Source of the DNA: Devosia oryzisoli
GTDB lineage: Bacteria > Pseudomonadota > Alphaproteobacteria > Rhizobiales > Devosiaceae
DNA: 64,000 nucleotides
Reading direction: 5' to 3'
Assembly (NCBI RefSeq): GCF_014837245.1
Contig: NZ_JACYFU010000006.1
Span: 1 to 64,000, forward strand
Both the position numbers and the translations under genes were made by a program. The number at the start of each line of letters is the position of its first letter. Within the stretch, counting starts at the first letter, position 1. Of the stretch, positions 1-8,324 are shown in pieces. A model generated the notes under the pieces. That model was given only the letters and a program-made list of their open reading frames with translations. It had not been told where the DNA came from and made no database searches.

Positions 1-50
1 TCACCGCAAGGTCTGCCAAAAACACAACACTCTTTACACTCAACGTGCAC

Positions 51-82
51 AAACGCCCCCGCAAAAACAGCGGGGGCGTTTT
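51..82 (+). terminator. Rho-independent terminator of a gene left of the window
   Basis: A perfect 12-bp stem (AAACGCCCCCGC with GCGGGGGCGTTT) closes a 7-nt A-rich loop and is followed by a short T run. No gene end is visible to its left, so it probably serves a gene ending outside the window. Confidence 0.75.
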
Positions 83-467
83 GCGTCCGGTTAAGGGAAA
101 ATGTTGCGACCAACCCAGGGCACCCGCAGGCGCCAATGCCTCGATGAGCCGGTCGGCATGCGACTATTCGCCAACGATCTTGCGCTCGATAGCCCACCAA
201 TCGCCGCAGCCGAACCTTTACCCTGACCGGGTTGCCTTACGTAAGAAGCCTTAGAAGGCAGAGCCCAGCGGGGACTGCGCGTCCTCTGGCCGGCCCCACA
301 GAGGGGTCCGATCAGAGCGACGTCGTCCCCAGCCTGACTGAAAGCCAAACTTCAGTCACGACACGCGTGCGCAGGGGGCGAGGCCGTCCGTATTCCTGTT
401 CCCTAGGGGTTGACCCGTGCAACAAGGTAGCCATGCTGGTTCCGCTAAACCACAGCCTGCGGAATCC
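83..467. other. Non-coding upstream region of the MscS gene, with an inverted repeat
   Basis: I see no convincing gene here; the short open frames on both strands overlap each other and look like nothing known. The notable element is an 8-bp perfect inverted repeat TGACTGAA-N8-TTCAGTCA at 335-358, which could be an operator for the mechanosensitive channel gene that starts 110 bp downstream. Confidence 0.4.
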
Positions 468-2663
468 ATGCGCTTAATCCTTATCCTCTTCGTTACGCTC
501 TCGATGTTCAGCCCGGTGGTCATGGCGCAGGAGGGGGCAGGGGGCGCGGTCTCGGCGACCGAACAGCAAGCTTCTCCAGCAGTCGATGATCTGATCCGCA
601 TTCTCCAGGACGACGCCGCTCGTGCCCAGTTGATCGACCGGTTGAGGGCGGAGGTCCCCGAGGACACCGCGGCCAGCGCCGATGTGGCGGACTTTTCCAT
701 CGCTCGGCAACTCGCGAACTACACCCAAGGGGCGGCTCAGGGCGCGTCGGCGACGGCGCGAGCCGTGGTGCGCGCCGTGGCCGAGGTGCGCGGCCTCGTC
801 GACGGCAGCCTGCACCTTGATGTCAATGCGATTCAGACGGTCCTGGTAGGTCTGCTAGCGGTGGCCGCGGGCTTGTTCGGCAGCTACTTTCTGCTTCGGC
901 TTGCTGCCAACGCGGCTATGAGCCGAATTCTTCGTGACGTGCGGCGTCGAGGGTGGCCGACGCGTATCGGCAAAATCGCCAGCGCTATTGTCATCGACGG
1001 CATTAGCATCGTCTTCGCGTGGGGACTGGGCTACGTGGTGGCCCTGAATGTGGAGACGACGCCGACGGGGCAGGTCGGCTTGTACCAAGCCTTGCTCCTC
1101 AACGCCTTTCTGGTGGTGGAACTCTCCAAGCTTGCGAGCCGGGTGCTCTTGGCGCCGCGGCATCCGGAAGCACGCTTCGTGCCGGTTGCCGACAGCAATG
1201 CCGTCTACTGGTCGTTTTGGATCGGCCGGGTCATTTCGTTGATCGGCTACACCTTCATGTTCGCTTCCCCCGCCCTGGCGCAGTCGATTTCCCGCGCGCT
1301 GGCTGCCGGGGTGCAGGTGGTGGTGATGAGCACGGCCGTGGCGATCGGCGTACTCGTGGTGCTGCAGAATCGCGATGATGTTCGTGCCTGGCTCGCACAT
1401 CGCGCCGAACGCCGGAACCATGACCCGCTGGGACGGCTGCTGCTGGTCCTTGGACAGTACTGGCACATCTTGGCCATTCTCTACCTGGTGGGGCTTCTGT
1501 TGGTATGGTTTGCCAACCCTGACGACGCGCTCCCATTCATGCTGGGCGCCACTGCCCAGTCGATCATCGCCGTGATTATTGGCGTTCTGGTTCTTGGGTT
1601 CGTGGGGCGGTTCGTGAGCGGCGGCCTCGAACTGCCTGAGGATGTGCAGGAGCGCTTGCCGCTGCTCGAGGGGCGCCTGAAGGCCTTTGTGCCGCGTGTT
1701 ATGCTGGTCATCCGCTGGATCGTGCTGGCGCTCGTCGTTATTGCGATCGGCCAGGCATGGAGCCTTTTCGATTTTGTGGGGTGGCTATCGACGGACGAAG
1801 GCCTGGGTGTGGCCGGAGCGGTGACATCGGCCGCGCTGATCGTTGTGGTCGCCGTTGTGCTGCATATTGTGGTGGCGTCTTGGGTGGAGTATCGCCTCAG
1901 CCCCAAGGGGGGGCGAGCCCCTTCCTCACGGGAGACGACGCTTCTCAACCTGTTCAAGAACGCCTTCACCGTTGCGCTCGTCATTTTCGGCTCGATGCTT
2001 GCTCTGGCGCAGATCGGGGTCAACATCGCGCCACTCCTTGCCGGTGCCGGAGTGGTCGGCCTCGCTATTGGTTTCGGCGCTCAAAAACTCGTGCAGGACA
2101 TCATCACGGGCATCTTCATTCAGTTCGAGAACATCATGAATGTCGGGGACGTGGTGGCGGTCGGCGACAAGTCGGGGGTGGTGGAAAAGCTCACCATCCG
2201 TTCTGTCACGATCCGCGATCTCAGCGGTACGGTGCATCTGGTTCCGTTTTCATCGGTGGATCAGGTCAGCAACATGATGCGGGGCTTCTCCTACCATGTG
2301 GCCGAGATCGGCGTCGCCTATGACAGCGACATCACCGCCGTGAAGGCGGCCATGCACGAGGCGTTCGAGCAGGTCATGCAGACCGAGCTTTCCGAATTTG
2401 TGCTGGCGGACTTCGAGATGCAGGGTGTGACCGGCTTCGGCGACTCCGCCATCACCGTCCGCGGGCGCATCAAGACCGTGCCGGGGCAGCAGTGGGGCGT
2501 AGGCCGTCGTTACAACGAGTACCTCAAGCAGGTGTTCTCCGAACGCGGCATCGAAATTCCCTATCCGCACGTCACCTTTGTCCAAGGGGGCGAAGCGCGG
2601 GCCTCTGGCCGGGTATTGCGGCACGGTGACAGGGGCGCGAGCGCAGAGCAGGGCGAGGGCTAG
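468..2663 (+). CDS. MscS-family mechanosensitive ion channel
   Basis: This 731-aa inner-membrane protein should release solutes on hypo-osmotic shock. It begins with a signal peptide (MRLILILFVTLS...VVMAQ), then a periplasmic stretch to about residue 120 and a series of hydrophobic segments. The last third holds the conserved MscS pore and beta domain: NIAPLLAGAGVVGLAIGFGA, then GDVVAVGDKSGVVEKLTIRS and the GTVHLVPFSSV segment. The length and extra N-terminal helices resemble the large MscS paralogues (YbiO type) rather than the 286-aa E. coli MscS. A GTG at 417 is in frame, but the ATG at 468 starts directly at the signal peptide and was preferred. Confidence 0.88.
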   Translation: MRLILILFVTLSMFSPVVMAQEGAGGAVSATEQQASPAVDDLIRILQDDAARAQLIDRLRAEVPEDTAASADVADFSIARQLANYTQGAAQGASATARAVVRAVAEVRGLVDGSLHLDVNAIQTVLVGLLAVAAGLFGSYFLLRLAANAAMSRILRDVRRRGWPTRIGKIASAIVIDGISIVFAWGLGYVVALNVETTPTGQVGLYQALLLNAFLVVELSKLASRVLLAPRHPEARFVPVADSNAVYWSFWIGRVISLIGYTFMFASPALAQSISRALAAGVQVVVMSTAVAIGVLVVLQNRDDVRAWLAHRAERRNHDPLGRLLLVLGQYWHILAILYLVGLLLVWFANPDDALPFMLGATAQSIIAVIIGVLVLGFVGRFVSGGLELPEDVQERLPLLEGRLKAFVPRVMLVIRWIVLALVVIAIGQAWSLFDFVGWLSTDEGLGVAGAVTSAALIVVVAVVLHIVVASWVEYRLSPKGGRAPSSRETTLLNLFKNAFTVALVIFGSMLALAQIGVNIAPLLAGAGVVGLAIGFGAQKLVQDIITGIFIQFENIMNVGDVVAVGDKSGVVEKLTIRSVTIRDLSGTVHLVPFSSVDQVSNMMRGFSYHVAEIGVAYDSDITAVKAAMHEAFEQVMQTELSEFVLADFEMQGVTGFGDSAITVRGRIKTVPGQQWGVGRRYNEYLKQVFSERGIEIPYPHVTFVQGGEARASGRVLRHGDRGASAEQGEG

Positions 2664-2698
2664 GCTTGACGCCATCGTGATTGGCTGCCGGCCTTGCC

Positions 2699-2713
2699 TT
2701 AAGGCGATCTTAA
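2699..2713 (+). promoter_or_regulatory. Full CtrA-type box (TTAA-N7-TTAA) upstream of mltB
   Basis: The sequence TTAAGGCGATCTTAA matches the consensus of the alphaproteobacterial cell-cycle regulator CtrA exactly, and a further TTAA half site follows at 2723. It lies about 90 bp upstream of the mltB start. A second full box follows the same gene at 4031-4045. Confidence 0.5.
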
Positions 2714-2803
2714 TCGGGTGCGTTAATATTTTCATACGCGCGTCCGTTGCGGCACAGCCGACGCGTTCGTGACTGTTCAGTAGCGCGTAGCACGAGGCCC
2801 GAT

Positions 2804-4024
2804 ATGATCCTTTTCAATGGCAGCACGGCTGCCCGCATCCGTACGTTCGGCGCAACCGTCATCCTGGTCATGGCCGTTTCGGCAGGAGCGGCCGGCGCAG
2901 CTTCCGCAAGCACGGCAGAATTTGTCCGCGGGCTTTGGCCTGAGGCACAAGCGCGTGGCGTGAGCCGACAGGCATTCGAAGCCTCCTTTGCAGGGTACAA
3001 TCCCATCCCGCAGGTGATGGAGCTGACCAAGTCGCAGCCAGAGTTCACACAGACGGTCAAGCAATACCTCGACAAGCGGGTCACCGATGCACAAGCCCAG
3101 AAGGGGCGGGCGATGCGCCAGGAATGGGCGCAGACGCTTGGTGGCGCGGAGAGCCGCTATGGTGTGCAGGCCGAGATTGTCCTGGCCATCTGGGGCATGG
3201 AGACCAATTTCGGCGGCTTCATGGGGGGCAAGAACACGATCTATGCCCTGGCAACGCTGGCCCAGAACGGCTATCGGGCCGCCTTTTTCCGCGACGAGTT
3301 GCTGAACGCCTTAAGGATCGTTTCGGACGGCCATGTGCGGCCCGAGAATATGGTGGGGTCCTGGGCGGGGGCCATGGGGCATACCCAGTTCATGCCTTCG
3401 AGTTTCATGCGCTATGCTGTCGACTACAACGGCGATGGGCGCAAGGACATCTGGAACTCGGTGCCAGACGCTCTGGGCTCGACAGCCAATTACCTCAAGT
3501 CGTTCGGCTGGCGCCCCGGTGAGACCTGGGGTTACGAGGTGCGACTGCCGGCGGGTTTCGACGTTCAGGCGGCACAACGATTGGGTAAGGCAACGTTGGA
3601 GCAGTGGCGGCAGCTTGGTGTGGCCCGCGTCAACGGCCGGGCCTTTCCGCGTCCGACGGATGTGGGGCGCCTCTATATGCCGGCCGGTGCGACAGGGCCG
3701 GCGTTCCTGCTGCTGCCCAACTTCGATGTCATCAAACGGTACAACAACTCCGATAGCTACGCCCTTGCCGTAGGGCATCTTGCGGACCGGATCCTGGGGA
3801 GTGGAAGCTTTGCTACGCCTTGGCCAGCCGGAGACTACGCCTTGACGAAAGCGCAGCGGGCGGAGCTCCAGACGCTGCTGAACCGGGCCGGTTTTTCAGT
3901 GGGGACGGCTGACGGCGTGATTGGTCCAAAGACCCGTGCCGCGGTGGTTTCCTACCAGCAGGCCCGGGGCCTTAGCGCGGATGGCTATGTTTCTGGTCTC
4001 TTGCTCGAGCGCCTCAAGCGCTGA
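2804..4024 (+). CDS. mltB: Lytic murein transglycosylase, MltB family, with peptidoglycan-binding domain
   Basis: The 406-aa exported enzyme should cleave peptidoglycan glycan strands to 1,6-anhydro products. An N-terminal signal segment (VILVMAVSAGAAGAASA) precedes the SLT_2 domain with the catalytic-glutamate motif AIWGMETNFGG and the conserved GAMGHTQFMPSSF and DYNGDGRKDIWNS stretches. The last 60 residues (ALTKAQRAELQTLLNRAG...YQQARGLSADG) form a PG_binding_1 domain, an architecture common in alphaproteobacteria. The ATG at 2804 follows a CGAGG ribosome site and is preferred over the upstream in-frame start at 2747. CtrA-type boxes lie on both sides of the gene. Confidence 0.92.
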   Translation: MILFNGSTAARIRTFGATVILVMAVSAGAAGAASASTAEFVRGLWPEAQARGVSRQAFEASFAGYNPIPQVMELTKSQPEFTQTVKQYLDKRVTDAQAQKGRAMRQEWAQTLGGAESRYGVQAEIVLAIWGMETNFGGFMGGKNTIYALATLAQNGYRAAFFRDELLNALRIVSDGHVRPENMVGSWAGAMGHTQFMPSSFMRYAVDYNGDGRKDIWNSVPDALGSTANYLKSFGWRPGETWGYEVRLPAGFDVQAAQRLGKATLEQWRQLGVARVNGRAFPRPTDVGRLYMPAGATGPAFLLLPNFDVIKRYNNSDSYALAVGHLADRILGSGSFATPWPAGDYALTKAQRAELQTLLNRAGFSVGTADGVIGPKTRAAVVSYQQARGLSADGYVSGLLLERLKR

Positions 4025-4028
4025 CATC

Positions 4029-4047
4029 GGTTAACGGAGCGTTAACC
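4029..4047 (+). promoter_or_regulatory. Palindromic CtrA-type box / possible mltB terminator
   Basis: GGTTAACGGAGCGTTAACC is a 7-bp perfect inverted repeat with a 5-nt centre followed by TTTT, and it contains a full TTAA-N7-TTAA at 4031-4045. It begins 5 bp after the mltB stop codon. It may act as terminator, CtrA site for the following hydrolase gene, or both. A 10-bp stem (GAGGGCAGGC with GCCTGCCCTC) follows at 4079-4116. Confidence 0.45.
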
Positions 4048-4193
4048 TTTTGAGGCGCACTCTAATGTTGCTTAAGCAGAGGGCAGGCAGTGGGTCTTGA
4101 TGACGCGCCTGCCCTCGCCCATTTCGGGCGTCACAATCTGATCGGCTTTGTCGACTAGATACGCTTTTCCTCACTCACGTTGCTGATCCGGCC

Positions 4194-5192
4194 ATGACCA
4201 TTTTCAAACGCGTCCTCGTGGCGCTTGCTGTCGTTGTCCTGCTTCTGCCCGCCTCTGCGCAGGCCCTGTCGATGATGGACCCGTTCAACCTTCCGGCGGC
4301 CATGGATGGCGGCACGGCCAAGGTGGGTGACGGGGTCCCTTATGCGGACGGCCCGCGACACAAACTCGACATCTACGCTCCCGAGCAGCGCGGGGCGGCG
4401 GCGCCTGTGGTCTTCTTCATCTACGGTGGCGGCTGGAACCGGGGCGAGCGCTCGGATTACCAGTTCGTGGGGCGCGCCTTGGCGTCGCGCGGCTTCGTTA
4501 CGGTGATCGCGGACTATCGCCTTGTGCCGGACGTGGCCTATCCGGCGTTTCTCGAGGACAGCGCCAGGGCCCTGCGCTGGGTGCAGGACAATATCGCCAG
4601 CTATGGTGGTGATCCAAACCGGCTGTTCCTCGCCGGGCATTCGGCAGGCGCCTACAACGCCGTGATGCTGGCTCTCGACCCGTCATTCCTCAAGGAATAT
4701 GGCGTCACCATGCCGATCCTTGGCGTGGGCGCGCTTTCGGGGCCCTATGACTTCTATCCATTCGAATATGACGAAGTGCGCAATGCCTTTGGCTCGGCGC
4801 CCAACCCGGAAGGCACGCAGCCGATTAACCTTGTGACCTCGGCGGCGCCGCCCATGTATCTGGCGAGTGGGACGACGGACCCGATCGTGCGGGTGCAGAA
4901 TACCGAGCATTTCGCCCAGGCCCTGCGCGACCAGGGTGTGTGGGTTACGACGCAATATTACGAAGGCTTCGGCCACATGGAGCCGGTGATCGCCATGGGG
5001 GCGCTGTGGCGCTGGCGCATGCCGGTGCTGGACGACATGGTGGCCTTCTTCCAGCGTTTCGGCGCCTTCCCCAGCGGCGTGCCCTATGTGGCGGTGGCGC
5101 CCGAACCCCCGGAAATGATGCCCGACGCGGTCGCTCCGATGAACCAGATCATCGCCGACCTCGACGCGATGTTCCAGCGGATCGAAGAATAG
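4194..5192 (+). CDS. Secreted alpha/beta hydrolase (esterase/lipase family)
   Basis: A 332-aa hydrolase with an N-terminal signal peptide (VLVALAVVVLLLPASAQA). It shows the esterase signature: an oxyanion-hole YGGGWNRG near residue 82, the nucleophile motif GHSAGAYNAV, and a late GHMEPV histidine segment. The substrate is unknown; carbohydrate-acetyl or short-chain esters are typical of BD-FAE-like relatives. It is clearly paralogous to the hydrolase at 6673-7479, sharing SGPYDFYPF and GHSAGAYNA, but that one lacks an obvious signal peptide. The pair encloses the bfd-bfr and VOC genes. Confidence 0.82.
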   Translation: MTIFKRVLVALAVVVLLLPASAQALSMMDPFNLPAAMDGGTAKVGDGVPYADGPRHKLDIYAPEQRGAAAPVVFFIYGGGWNRGERSDYQFVGRALASRGFVTVIADYRLVPDVAYPAFLEDSARALRWVQDNIASYGGDPNRLFLAGHSAGAYNAVMLALDPSFLKEYGVTMPILGVGALSGPYDFYPFEYDEVRNAFGSAPNPEGTQPINLVTSAAPPMYLASGTTDPIVRVQNTEHFAQALRDQGVWVTTQYYEGFGHMEPVIAMGALWRWRMPVLDDMVAFFQRFGAFPSGVPYVAVAPEPPEMMPDAVAPMNQIIADLDAMFQRIEE

Positions 5193-5244
5193 AGCGGCGG
5201 CTCGCCCGGTTCCTGCCTAGCCTTGACCGCGATGTTGGCCCGGA

Positions 5245-5661
5245 TCAGGGCGTGGGTTCGATGACGACCGAGGGGGCCGACCGGCGGTTGGGTCCGTGGA
5301 AGACGGCCTCGACGTTGTTGCCGTCCGGGTCGAGCACGAAGCAGGCATAATAGCCCGGGTGGTAGTGGCGATCGCCAGGTGCCCCGTTATCGGTGCCGCC
5401 GGCTGCCAGCGCCGCCTTGTAGAAGGCGGAGACGATGTCCTGGTCCTTCGCCTGGAACGCCAGGTGCACATGGGTTGGAGTGGTGCGCGCGTCGGCGGCG
5501 TCGACAAACAACTCGTCCACCTGGAACCAGCCTTCGCCCGAGGCTGTGAGCGGAATGCCAAGGACCTTGAGGACAGCTTCATAAAAGTAGCGGGTCGCCA
5601 CGAAATTGCGGGCGCGCAGGTGCACGTGGTCGAGCAGGCGACCGGTGTGATATTGGGGCAT
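5245..5661 (-). CDS. VOC (glyoxalase/dioxygenase superfamily) protein
   Basis: A 138-aa single-domain vicinal-oxygen-chelate protein. LLDHVHLRARNFVATRYFYE gives the first metal-binding half, and HVHLAF and DPDGNNVEAVFHGP the second. Members act as glyoxalases, dioxygenases or antibiotic-binding proteins; the substrate cannot be read from sequence. The ATG at 5661 has a GGGAGAG ribosome site, so I took it instead of the much longer upstream frame, which runs into bfr in another frame. The strong bfr terminator ends only 20 bp upstream, so this gene must rely on read-through or an overlapping promoter. Confidence 0.8.
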   Translation of the reverse strand: MPQYHTGRLLDHVHLRARNFVATRYFYEAVLKVLGIPLTASGEGWFQVDELFVDAADARTTPTHVHLAFQAKDQDIVSAFYKAALAAGGTDNGAPGDRHYHPGYYACFVLDPDGNNVEAVFHGPNRRSAPSVVIEPTP

Positions 5662-5680
5662 GAACTCTCTCCCTTGAAGC

Positions 5681-5711
5681 AAAACGCCGCCCGGAGAGGA
5701 TCCGGACGGCG
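5681..5711 (-). terminator. Terminator of the bfd-bfr operon
   Basis: On the minus strand an 11-bp stem (CGCCGTCCGGA with TCCGGGCGGCG, one T-G wobble) closes a 5-nt loop and is followed by TTTT. Confidence 0.8.
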
Positions 5712-5737
5712 CGACAGGATCTGGCAGCAGGCGTGGC

Positions 5738-6223
5738 TTACTCGGCTTCGTCGGCCGAAGACGAATTGAGCTGGCCGTATTTTTCGACGCCAATCTTTTC
5801 GAGAAGGTCGAGCTGGGTTTCGAGGAAGTCGATGTGGCCCTCTTCGTCAGCCAGCAATTCCTCGAACAGATTCTTGGAGACGTAGTCGCCGAGCTCTTCG
5901 CAAATCTCGCGGCTGGCCTTGTAGGCGGTGCGGGCATCGTATTCGCCGGCCAGATCGGCCTCGAGCACTTCCTTGATGGTTTGGCCGATGCGCAGGGGCG
6001 CGACGCGTTGCAGATTGGGATGGCCCTCGAGGAAGATGATGCGCTCGATCAGCTTGTCGGCGTGGTGCATCTCCTCGATGGATTCGGCACGCTCCTTGGA
6101 GGCGAGCTTCCTGAAGCCCCAGTCGTCGAGCAGGCGATAGTGCACCCAATACTGGTTGACGGCACCGAGCTCGAGGAACAAGGCCTCGTTAAGCTGCTCT
6201 ATGACCTTTGGTTCGCCTTTCAC
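5738..6223 (-). CDS. bfr: Bacterioferritin (heme-containing iron store)
   Basis: A 161-aa ferritin-like four-helix protein that oxidises and stores iron. The conserved [20 protein letters not shown] start, ferroxidase ligands in [15 protein letters not shown], and the later EYDARTAY and [13 protein letters not shown] segments are all present. The methionine in EEMHHAD is the expected heme ligand. Translation probably starts at the GTG at 6223 (protein MKGEPKV, as in other Bfr), because GGAG sits 6 nt upstream; the GTG at 6235 gives an atypical extension. The gene overlaps the end of bfd by 35 bp on the same strand, suggesting coupling. Confidence 0.95.
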   Translation of the reverse strand: MKGEPKVIEQLNEALFLELGAVNQYWVHYRLLDDWGFRKLASKERAESIEEMHHADKLIERIIFLEGHPNLQRVAPLRIGQTIKEVLEADLAGEYDARTAYKASREICEELGDYVSKNLFEELLADEEGHIDFLETQLDLLEKIGVEKYGQLNSSSADEAE

Positions 6224-6500
6224 GACGTACTCCACTCCGTTGCTTCTTGAGTTTTTCCAACCCGGACTGGAGGCTTACCAGCTCAGCGGGCGGGAGGGCT
6301 TGCTGCGCGTGGTAGTTTTCGGTGACGCGCACGATAATGTCCACCACATTCGGCACGCAGCCGCCGCATTTTGCGCGGCGATTGAGTTCGGCATAAACCT
6401 TTGCCGGCACCACTAGCTGCCAAGGATCGGCCCTAAGCAGATCGAACACGACGTCCTCGATCTCGCGAGAGGTGATCATGTTGCACTGGCAGACAAGCAT
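6189..6500 (-). CDS. bfd: Bacterioferritin-associated ferredoxin ([2Fe-2S])
   Basis: A 103-aa protein whose N-terminal half is a Bfd domain: [10 protein letters not shown] carries the first two cysteines and [13 protein letters not shown] the second two, giving the C-X-C...C-X2-C cluster pattern. It should deliver electrons to bacterioferritin to release iron. The C-terminal 30 residues ([14 protein letters not shown]...) are basic and poorly conserved and overlap the bfr start in another frame. A good sigma-70 promoter with an iron-box-like palindrome lies upstream. Confidence 0.9.
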   Translation of the reverse strand: MLVCQCNMITSREIEDVVFDLLRADPWQLVVPAKVYAELNRRAKCGGCVPNVVDIIVRVTENYHAQQALPPAELVSLQSGLEKLKKQRSGVRRERRTKGHRAA

Positions 6501-6530
6501 AGGCGGGGCCGGCTGGTTCTCAACGCGCGC

Positions 6531-6564
6531 AATAAACGACCCTCATTCCTGATTGTCAACGTCA
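6531..6564 (-). promoter_or_regulatory. bfd-bfr promoter with overlapping TGA-N9-TCA iron-box-like palindrome
   Basis: On the minus strand, -35 TTGACA (6559-6554), a 17-bp spacer and -10 TTTATT (6536-6531) form a near-consensus promoter about 30 bp before the bfd start. The palindrome TGA-N9-TCA at 6550-6564 matches the core of the RirA iron-responsive operator and covers the -35 box. The assignment of regulator is inference. Confidence 0.55.
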
Positions 6565-6672
6565 TAAATTGCCGCTGGCCCAGGCCCTTGCCGCAGTGTG
6601 GATCACCGCAGTTTGCTGAAACCGGGAGCGGCCGCAATGCGTAGCTGGGGTGCCGACCGAGCGAGTTCCTGC

Positions 6673-7479
6673 ATGGCTATTTCCCTTCTGACCCTTTTCA
6701 ACGCGCTGGCCCCCAAGGACCGCGGCTCGCGCCGGTCCGCCCATGACCTGGCCTATGGGCCGCACGCACGGCAAAAACTGGATATCTATACGCCCCGCCG
6801 GGGCGGCAAGCACCTGCCGGTGATCGTGTTCTTCTACGGCGGGTCCTGGAGCGACGGGACCAAGGAAGATTATCACTTTGCCGGCAGGGCCCTGGCGGCG
6901 CTGGGGTATCTCGTGGTGGTGCCCGATTACCGGCTGGTTCCGGAGGTCGAGTATCCCGGCTTCCTGCGCGACTGCGCGGACGCTGTGGCCTGGGTGGTGC
7001 AACAGATCGGCGCCTATGGCGGCGACCCCCGGCGGGTGGCCCTGGCGGGGCATTCGGCCGGGGCCTACAACGCGCTGATGGTGGTGCTGGACGAGCGGTA
7101 TCTCAAGGCCCGTGGTGTCCTCAAGAACATACGCGCGGTGGCGGGCCTTTCCGGGCCCTACGACTTCTATCCCTTTGACGGACCGATCAGTATCCGGGTT
7201 TTCGGGGCCGTTGCCGCGCCGGACGACACGCAGCCGGTGAACCATGTGGCTTCGCCGGTGCCGGCGGTGTTCCTGGGCCATGGTGCAGAAGACGAACTCG
7301 TGCACCCGCGCAACAGCCGGGCGCTGAGGCAGCGGCTCGAGGCGGCGGGGGTGCCGGTCACCCTGGAAATCTATCCCCGCCTCAAGCATGCCGAACCGCT
7401 CCTGGCACTGAGCCGGCCGTTCCGCTGGCGGGCACCGGTGATCGCGCAACTGCGCTCGTTCTTCGAGGCGATGCTCTAG
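6673..7479 (+). CDS. Alpha/beta hydrolase (esterase family), paralogue of the 4.2-kb hydrolase
   Basis: A 268-aa hydrolase with the oxyanion-hole segment FFYGGSWSDG, the nucleophile motif GHSAGAYNALM, a DELVHP acid segment and the catalytic histidine in RLKHAEP. It shares SGPYDFYPF and TQPVNHVASP with the secreted hydrolase at 4194-5192, so the two are duplicates that diverged. The start is uncertain: ATGs at 6637 and 6673 are both possible, and 6673 (MAISLLTLFN) best matches the length of the family. The substrate is unknown. Confidence 0.78.
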   Translation: MAISLLTLFNALAPKDRGSRRSAHDLAYGPHARQKLDIYTPRRGGKHLPVIVFFYGGSWSDGTKEDYHFAGRALAALGYLVVVPDYRLVPEVEYPGFLRDCADAVAWVVQQIGAYGGDPRRVALAGHSAGAYNALMVVLDERYLKARGVLKNIRAVAGLSGPYDFYPFDGPISIRVFGAVAAPDDTQPVNHVASPVPAVFLGHGAEDELVHPRNSRALRQRLEAAGVPVTLEIYPRLKHAEPLLALSRPFRWRAPVIAQLRSFFEAML

Positions 7480-7503
7480 ACCGGCCGACCCGGTCGGCGC
7501 TGG

Positions 7504-8247
7504 TCAGGACTCCGGCGGCGCCTGTCGCGGGCGATGGCGGGCGGCGATGACCGCGGCAGAAGCGGCGGTTCGGTGCGCGGTGGAGAAGAATTCGCGATGC
7601 GCCAGCACCAGGATCGTCACCAGCGAGGCGGCAACGGCCAGCCAGCCGGAAACGAACCAGGCCACGGTGCCGACCGAGAAATAATAGGCGCGGATGCCGC
7701 TGTTGAAGTTCTTGGCGCCCAGGGCGTTCATGCGGGTGATGGCGTCGATTTCCTCCTCGGTCGTGACCCGGTCGTGGTCGAGCGCGCCGAGCATGATGCA
7801 GAAATGATTGAACTGGCGCAGCGACAGGGTGAAAGCAAAGAACGCCTGCACGAACAGGATCAGCATGATCACCAGATGCACCTGGACGTCGAGGATGGTG
7901 AACCCGTGGTCCACCGAGACCGAGCCGAGTGCGTCCATGAGGTCGGGGATCTGGCCGAAGGCGGCAAACACCGCCAGCACGAGCAGTACGGCGGTGGAGG
8001 CCAGGAAGCTGACCGAGCTCATGATGTTGCCCGAAAGGATGGCGTCGAACGGCGTTTCGCGGCGCGTCGCATTGCTGACCCAGCGACGGCGCTGCATGTT
8101 CATGATGACCGAGAGCGAGGGCCGGCGTCGCTCCACCAGCGGCACGACGATATTGTAGGCCGCATAGGCAATCAGCGGCGAGGCGGAAGTCAGGAGGGTC
8201 AGCAGGGTCACGGGTCGACGCGGGCTCCGGGGCAGGCGATGGCGCAA
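7504..8247 (-). CDS. DUF599 family membrane protein
   Basis: A 247-aa protein with about four membrane segments (SPLIAYAAYNIVVPLV, VSFLASTAVLLVLAVFAAFG, VIMLILFVQAFFAFTLSL, WLAVAASLVTILVL). The FNSGIRAYYFSV and LRQFNHFCIMLGA stretches are typical of DUF599. The function is unknown. The first 12 residues are arginine- and proline-rich, so the true start may lie further in. The gene faces the hydrolase at 6673 tail to tail. Confidence 0.78.
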   Translation of the reverse strand: MRHRLPRSPRRPVTLLTLLTSASPLIAYAAYNIVVPLVERRRPSLSVIMNMQRRRWVSNATRRETPFDAILSGNIMSSVSFLASTAVLLVLAVFAAFGQIPDLMDALGSVSVDHGFTILDVQVHLVIMLILFVQAFFAFTLSLRQFNHFCIMLGALDHDRVTTEEEIDAITRMNALGAKNFNSGIRAYYFSVGTVAWFVSGWLAVAASLVTILVLAHREFFSTAHRTAASAAVIAARHRPRQAPPES

Positions 8248-8324
8248 CTATAGCGGCGCCATCGCAATTGGCCATCCGGTGCCGGAGACCCCATGCCGGC
8301 TGGGGGCGTGGGCTTTGCGCTGTT

